The notes beneath the pieces are model-generated. The model saw only the letters and a list, made by a program, of their open reading frames with translations. It was not told the origin of the DNA and did no database searches. From a bacterium (GTDB taxonomy: Bacteria > Krumholzibacteriota > Krumholzibacteriia > WVZY01), in the NCBI GenBank assembly GCA_027296025.1, contig JAPUJU010000338.1, positions 1-9,304 of the forward strand: a DNA stretch of 9,304 bases. Reading direction: 5' to 3'. Shown piece by piece: positions 6,750-9,304 of the stretch. Positions within the stretch are counted from its first letter, which is position 1. The number at the start of each line of letters is the position of its first letter. The translations under genes were made by a program, and so were the position numbers.

Positions 6750-7804
6750 GTCGCCGTGTCTTCCGAATGGCGGCGATAGGGGATCTCGAGCGTGAGATCA
6801 ACTCCACCCGACACGCCGTTAACCACCTCGAGTCGATACGCGTCTCCGTAGAGGTGTTCGAGGCGACTCCGCGTGTTGGTGAGCCCAACGCCTTCGCGGA
6901 TACCTCCGTCCAGCCCTGGCCCATCGTCGGTGATATTGACAACCAATGCACCGTTATGAAGCGCGCAGCGAATTTTGATCGTCCCCGGTCCCGTTTTCGG
7001 TTCGATCCCGTGACGAATCGCGTTTTCGACGAGCGGTTGCAGCATGAGATTCGGCACGCGTGCGTCCAACGCTTCAGGGTCGATGTCCTGCTCGATGGAA
7101 AGACGATCGTGAAAGCGCGTGCGCTCAATTTCCAGATAACCATTCAGAAATTCAAGCTCTTCTTTCAGGGCGACCTCCTGGACGCCGACATTCTCTATCG
7201 CTCCGCGTAGCAGCTCACTCAACCGAGCGATCATTTGGTCCGCCGCGTCGACGTCTTTGTGCATGAGCGAAGAGATTGCGTGAAGGGTGTTAAACAGAAA
7301 GTGAGGCTGAAGCTGTAGTTTCAGGGAGTCCAGGCGCGCCTCTGCGAGACTCGACTCGAGGCGTGATGTGCGCAATTGGGCGTCACGCTGCGCTTGGTAG
7401 TAGGAAAAACCCTGTCCCACGGCGCCGATGATGACATACGTGATCAGATTCGAATGCAATGTCCCGGGCCCGGCACCTCGATCGGGCAGCCAGTCGAACA
7501 ATCGCGTGACGCCGTAAACCAACGCAATTTTCAGCAGCGAGATGACGACCGCTGCGGGTACATGTATGAACAAACGACGTACCCAATGTCGGCCGTCCAG
7601 GGGAAAGCGGCGGCCGAGCCATAGAATGATCGGCGCCACAAGAGCCCACGCGTACCAATCCGGCATGTTGTACGCGAGCGCTGTTTTCCAGCTTGCGTCG
7701 TAACCACCGTACGCGTAGCTGACGTACATACGGCTGGCAAAGAAGACGCCCAACAACGTTGCCAGCCCAAACAGGAGAGCCACCTGTGCCGTGAATCGTT
7801 TCAT
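6746..7804 (-). CDS. LytS/YehU-type sensor histidine kinase
   Basis: 352 residues from ATG 7804. Four hydrophobic segments (about 8-24, 50-64, 79-100 and 118-135) form a membrane sensor with little extracytoplasmic sequence, then a short coiled-coil-like linker (about 138-163). The His_kinase (PF06580-type) box LKLQLQPHFLFNTLHAISSL carries phospho-acceptor H168. The ATPase domain has the N box LVENAIRHG (N261), the G1 box DDGPG (293-297) and the G2 box GVGLTN (305-310). All catalytic elements look intact. In-frame codons extend back to ATG 7912, but that 36-residue extension is basic, low in protein character and would precede the first membrane segment, so the shorter start is preferred. No Shine-Dalgarno is visible at 7804. 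The signal sensed is unknown. It phosphorylates the partner regulator encoded immediately downstream. Confidence 0.9.
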   Translation of the reverse strand: MKRFTAQVALLFGLATLLGVFFASRMYVSYAYGGYDASWKTALAYNMPDWYAWALVAPIILWLGRRFPLDGRHWVRRLFIHVPAAVVISLLKIALVYGVTRLFDWLPDRGAGPGTLHSNLITYVIIGAVGQGFSYYQAQRDAQLRTSRLESSLAEARLDSLKLQLQPHFLFNTLHAISSLMHKDVDAADQMIARLSELLRGAIENVGVQEVALKEELEFLNGYLEIERTRFHDRLSIEQDIDPEALDARVPNLMLQPLVENAIRHGIEPKTGPGTIKIRCALHNGALVVNITDDGPGLDGGIREGVGLTNTRSRLEHLYGDAYRLEVVNGVSGGVDLTLEIPYRRHSEDTAT

Positions 7805-7814
7805 TGTGATATTA

Positions 7815-7843
7815 AGTTTAGGTGACGACGCGGTGCGGCACAA
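7815..7843 (-). promoter_or_regulatory. Weak candidate sigma-70-type promoter for the kinase operon
   Basis: On the minus strand TTGTGC (7843-7838) and TAAACT (7820-7815) are separated by 17 nt, with 3/6 and 4/6 consensus matches. Transcription would begin only a few nt before ATG 7804, giving a nearly leaderless mRNA, which fits the missing ribosome binding site. The match is weak and overlaps the plus-strand terminator hairpin. Confidence 0.22.
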
Positions 7844-7864
7844 GTGTGCTCCGTACCTTTTTTT
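7832..7864 (+). terminator. Orphan intrinsic terminator facing the YceI-like gene
   Basis: GGTGCGG (7832-7838) pairs with CCGTACC (7851-7857) with one G-U; inside, CAC (7839-7841) pairs with GTG (7846-7848) around an AAGT loop, with a 2-nt bulge. Seven T residues (7858-7864) follow immediately. This is a textbook intrinsic terminator for plus-strand transcription, but no plus-strand gene lies upstream before 5827. It could stop antisense or read-through RNA from the kinase region or act in a leader of the 8019 gene. Confidence 0.6.
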
Positions 7865-7943
7865 GCGAGGGTATCCAGCGCGTTCATACGTCCCCGATTT
7901 CGTCCACCTCATCCCCTTTTTGTACGTCTCTACCCCCCTTTGC

Positions 7944-7972
7944 TTGTCCTGCGCTATTCTCGGAGCAATGAT
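7944..7972 (+). promoter_or_regulatory. Candidate sigma-70-type promoter for the YceI-like gene
   Basis: TTGTCC (7944-7949) and AATGAT (7967-7972) are 17 nt apart, each matching 4/6 consensus positions. The predicted transcript would start near 7979, about 40 nt before ATG 8019, downstream of the orphan terminator. TATTCT (7955-7960) is a rival -10 but lacks a matching -35. Confidence 0.3.
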
Positions 7973-8018
7973 CGTAGCGATACGTGTCTAATTCACTATC
8001 CACAGAAGGAGGGTTACT

Positions 8019-9134
8019 ATGGTCAGGCTGGTGATGTTGCTGATCGCTCTCTCAATGGTGTTGGTCGGGTCGAGTGCCGCCGAAGTCGCGAAACGGACCA
8101 ACTCGTGGACCACGCTCGAAGTTCCCTCTGAGCATGCTCGGCTCGGCCGCGTTTACTACGTCAAATATCCACCGCACTCGGGGCAGGTGACGTTCGTATC
8201 CGATGCACCGATCGAGCGCATTGTCGGCGTATCGAACGCCGTCGTTGGCTATCTCGTTGCGGAGGTCAAAAACGATCGCCCAACGGGCCGAATCGTCGCG
8301 GGTGCGTTTCGACTTCCGGTGGCCTCGTTCGACACCGGTATTCCGATGCGCAACGGTCATTTGCGAGGAGGGATGTTTTTCAACGCAGCCGAGTTCCCTG
8401 AAATTCAGATAGCCATCAAGGGCTCCGAGGAAGTATCGGCCATCAAGGAAGAAGATGAATCCAGCACTTACAACCTGACCTTGATCGGTGATCTTACAAT
8501 TCGGGACGTCACCAGAGAAGGAAGGGTACCTGCGCGCGTCACGTTTCTCGTCGGTTCAGAGAAGACGAAGCCGGTGGGTGACGGTGACGTATTGGTCATG
8601 CGCTGCTCGTATTCGGTCAAACGCAGTGAGTACAATGTCGGTGCGGGCTTCATGCCGCCCGATCTGGTCGATACGATGGAGATTGACCAGTTCATCGTGC
8701 TCTCAACAGTGTCCGCTGACGAGGCTGCCCGCAAAGAGGGTGGGGATCCCGCGGGCAAGAAGTTCGCGGTCCTCTACAGTGACTTCGACGACAAGGAGGG
8801 CGCCTTCGCGATGGGCGAGACGTTTCTTCAGGACCACCGAGGAGATGCTGACGTGCTCAACGCTTTCGCCTGGGACCTGGTCCTCACGGATGGCGAAAAC
8901 GAGGGGTGCTTCAAACTCGCGATGAAAGCCGCGATGCGCGCCGTCGAGCTCACTCATGAAAAGAACGCGGATATGCTCAGTACGGTTGCCTTTCTGCACT
9001 CAGAGAAGCAGGAATTTGAGAAGGCCCTGGCGTGGCAGCGCAAGGCCGTCGACCAGAAAGAATCCTCTGAGCATCCAGAGCGCGTCGAGCAAATGATGAA
9101 ACGTTACGAGGCAGCGCTGGCAAAATCAGAATAG
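8019..9134 (+). CDS. Secreted YceI-like protein with C-terminal TPR-like extension
   Basis: 371 residues from ATG 8019, preceded by AAGGAGGG (8006-8013) with a 5-nt spacer. A signal peptide (about 1-21, Ser-Ala-Ala before Glu22) directs export. Residues about 52-230 look like a YceI domain: TFVSDAPIERIVGVSNAVVG, then GAFRLPVASFDTGIPMRNGHL, the FFNAAEFPEIQ element and a TLIGDLTIRDVTRE strand. YceI proteins are lipocalin-like barrels that bind isoprenoid or other amphiphilic molecules in the periplasm. Classical members end at about 190 residues; here a region from about 255 to 371 is helical and contains LNAFAWDLVL, AMRAVELTHEKNADMLSTVAFL and EKALAWQRKAV, a tetratricopeptide-like pattern seen at the end of some thioredoxin-like proteins, but no thioredoxin motif is present. 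The protein may bind a lipid and dock a partner. It is divergent from the two-component operon, which may control it (inference). Confidence 0.8.
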   Translation: MVRLVMLLIALSMVLVGSSAAEVAKRTNSWTTLEVPSEHARLGRVYYVKYPPHSGQVTFVSDAPIERIVGVSNAVVGYLVAEVKNDRPTGRIVAGAFRLPVASFDTGIPMRNGHLRGGMFFNAAEFPEIQIAIKGSEEVSAIKEEDESSTYNLTLIGDLTIRDVTREGRVPARVTFLVGSEKTKPVGDGDVLVMRCSYSVKRSEYNVGAGFMPPDLVDTMEIDQFIVLSTVSADEAARKEGGDPAGKKFAVLYSDFDDKEGAFAMGETFLQDHRGDADVLNAFAWDLVLTDGENEGCFKLAMKAAMRAVELTHEKNADMLSTVAFLHSEKQEFEKALAWQRKAVDQKESSEHPERVEQMMKRYEAALAKSE

Positions 9135-9163
9135 TCGGCTGCCCCGCCGTAATCGTGTGCAGG

Positions 9164-9193
9164 CACGTCGCCTTCCAATCTGAAGGCGATGTG
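9164..9193 (+). terminator. 12-bp stem-loop after the YceI-like gene
   Basis: Positions 9164-9175 pair with 9182-9193 (12 pairs, one G-U) around a CAATCT loop; the core arms are TCGCCTTC and GAAGGCGA. It begins 30 nt after the stop codon, a usual place for a terminator, but only ATTGT follows rather than a T run, so it may be a weak or factor-assisted terminator or a 3'-end stabiliser. Confidence 0.5.
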
Positions 9194-9304
9194 ATTGTAC
9201 AAGAACAGCGCTCCATTAAATAGAAGAAGTAGGCTGCGAGGACCGAAGCCTCATGTTGGCAAAAATCCCGTGCGCTCCCGCCGGGCCAACGGCAGCAAAG
9301 CCCT
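9194..9304. other. Right-edge non-coding stretch with further inverted repeats
   Basis: No gene can be supported here. Two more inverted repeats are visible: AGGCT (9231-9235) with AGCCT (9247-9251), and GTTGGC (9255-9260) with GCCAAC (9285-9290). With the preceding stem-loop, this makes three hairpins within about 130 nt. All minus-strand frames either hit stops or lack starts. The window ends before the context is clear. Confidence 0.35.

Noticed and set aside
7834..7851. Second sigma-54-like element (GCGGCACAAGTGTGCT)
   Set aside because: The GG-to-GC distance is one nt short; sigma-54 spacing is strict, and the sequence is better explained as a terminator hairpin.
7805..7912. Longer N-terminus of the histidine kinase from ATG 7912
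   Set aside because: The added residues are basic and unstructured, they cross the terminator region, and the only purine-rich sequence abuts the ATG without spacing.
9104..9250. Minus-strand open frame at the right end with a fairly protein-like translation (48 codons)
   Set aside because: It has no start codon, spans the hairpin and runs antisense into the end of the YceI-like gene; not supportable as a gene.

Overview
The window comes from a bacterium of moderately high GC content with good Shine-Dalgarno sites (AAGGAGG-type) and a Gram-negative style of envelope: two lipoprotein signals, periplasmic cupredoxin and YceI-type domains, and a LytS/LytR-type two-component pair. The Ala-Cys-Ser-Glu-Asp...Pro-Val-Gly-Pro start of the mature 4952 lipoprotein resembles short lipoproteins seen in FCB-group and related uncultured lineages. 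That is an impression only. No marker gene in the window fixes the taxonomy, and no mobile element, CRISPR array, tRNA or rRNA is visible.

Region 1 (1-2043, + strand) is a tight three-gene metal redox/transport operon. It holds the C-terminal part of a multicopper oxidase, a ZIP-family metal transporter with an extra periplasmic domain (ATGA overlap), and a small type 1 copper cupredoxin 16 nt further on. The likely role is periplasmic metal oxidation or electron transfer linked to metal uptake. The 2044-2325 gap contains a stem-loop and a start-less minus-strand frame that may be a gene remnant.

Region 2 (2326-4792, + strand) has a lipoprotein arylsulfatase-type sulfatase followed 4 nt later by a membrane-anchored SGNH/GDSL hydrolase-like protein. 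Together they look like an envelope module acting on a sulfated and perhaps acylated substrate.

Region 3 (4793-5957) is a stand-alone gene for an unrecognised 291-residue lipoprotein. It is preceded by a near-consensus sigma-54 promoter and closed by a very strong bidirectional terminator shared with the convergent operon to its right.

Region 4 (5958-7804, - strand) is a histidine kinase (LytS/YehU type, 4 predicted membrane segments) and its LytTR response regulator, joined by an ATGA overlap. Region 5 (7805-8018) is the divergent intergenic region. It holds an intrinsic terminator facing + that has no obvious gene to terminate, plus weak promoter candidates. Region 6 (8019-9134, + strand) is a secreted YceI-like protein with a C-terminal TPR-like helical extension, followed by a 12-bp stem-loop. 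The last ~110 nt contain further inverted repeats but no gene that can be supported.

The most notable items are the MCO/ZIP/cupredoxin operon, the sigma-54 promoter, the orphan terminator in the divergent region, and the YceI-TPR fusion. Nothing here establishes a wholly new system.
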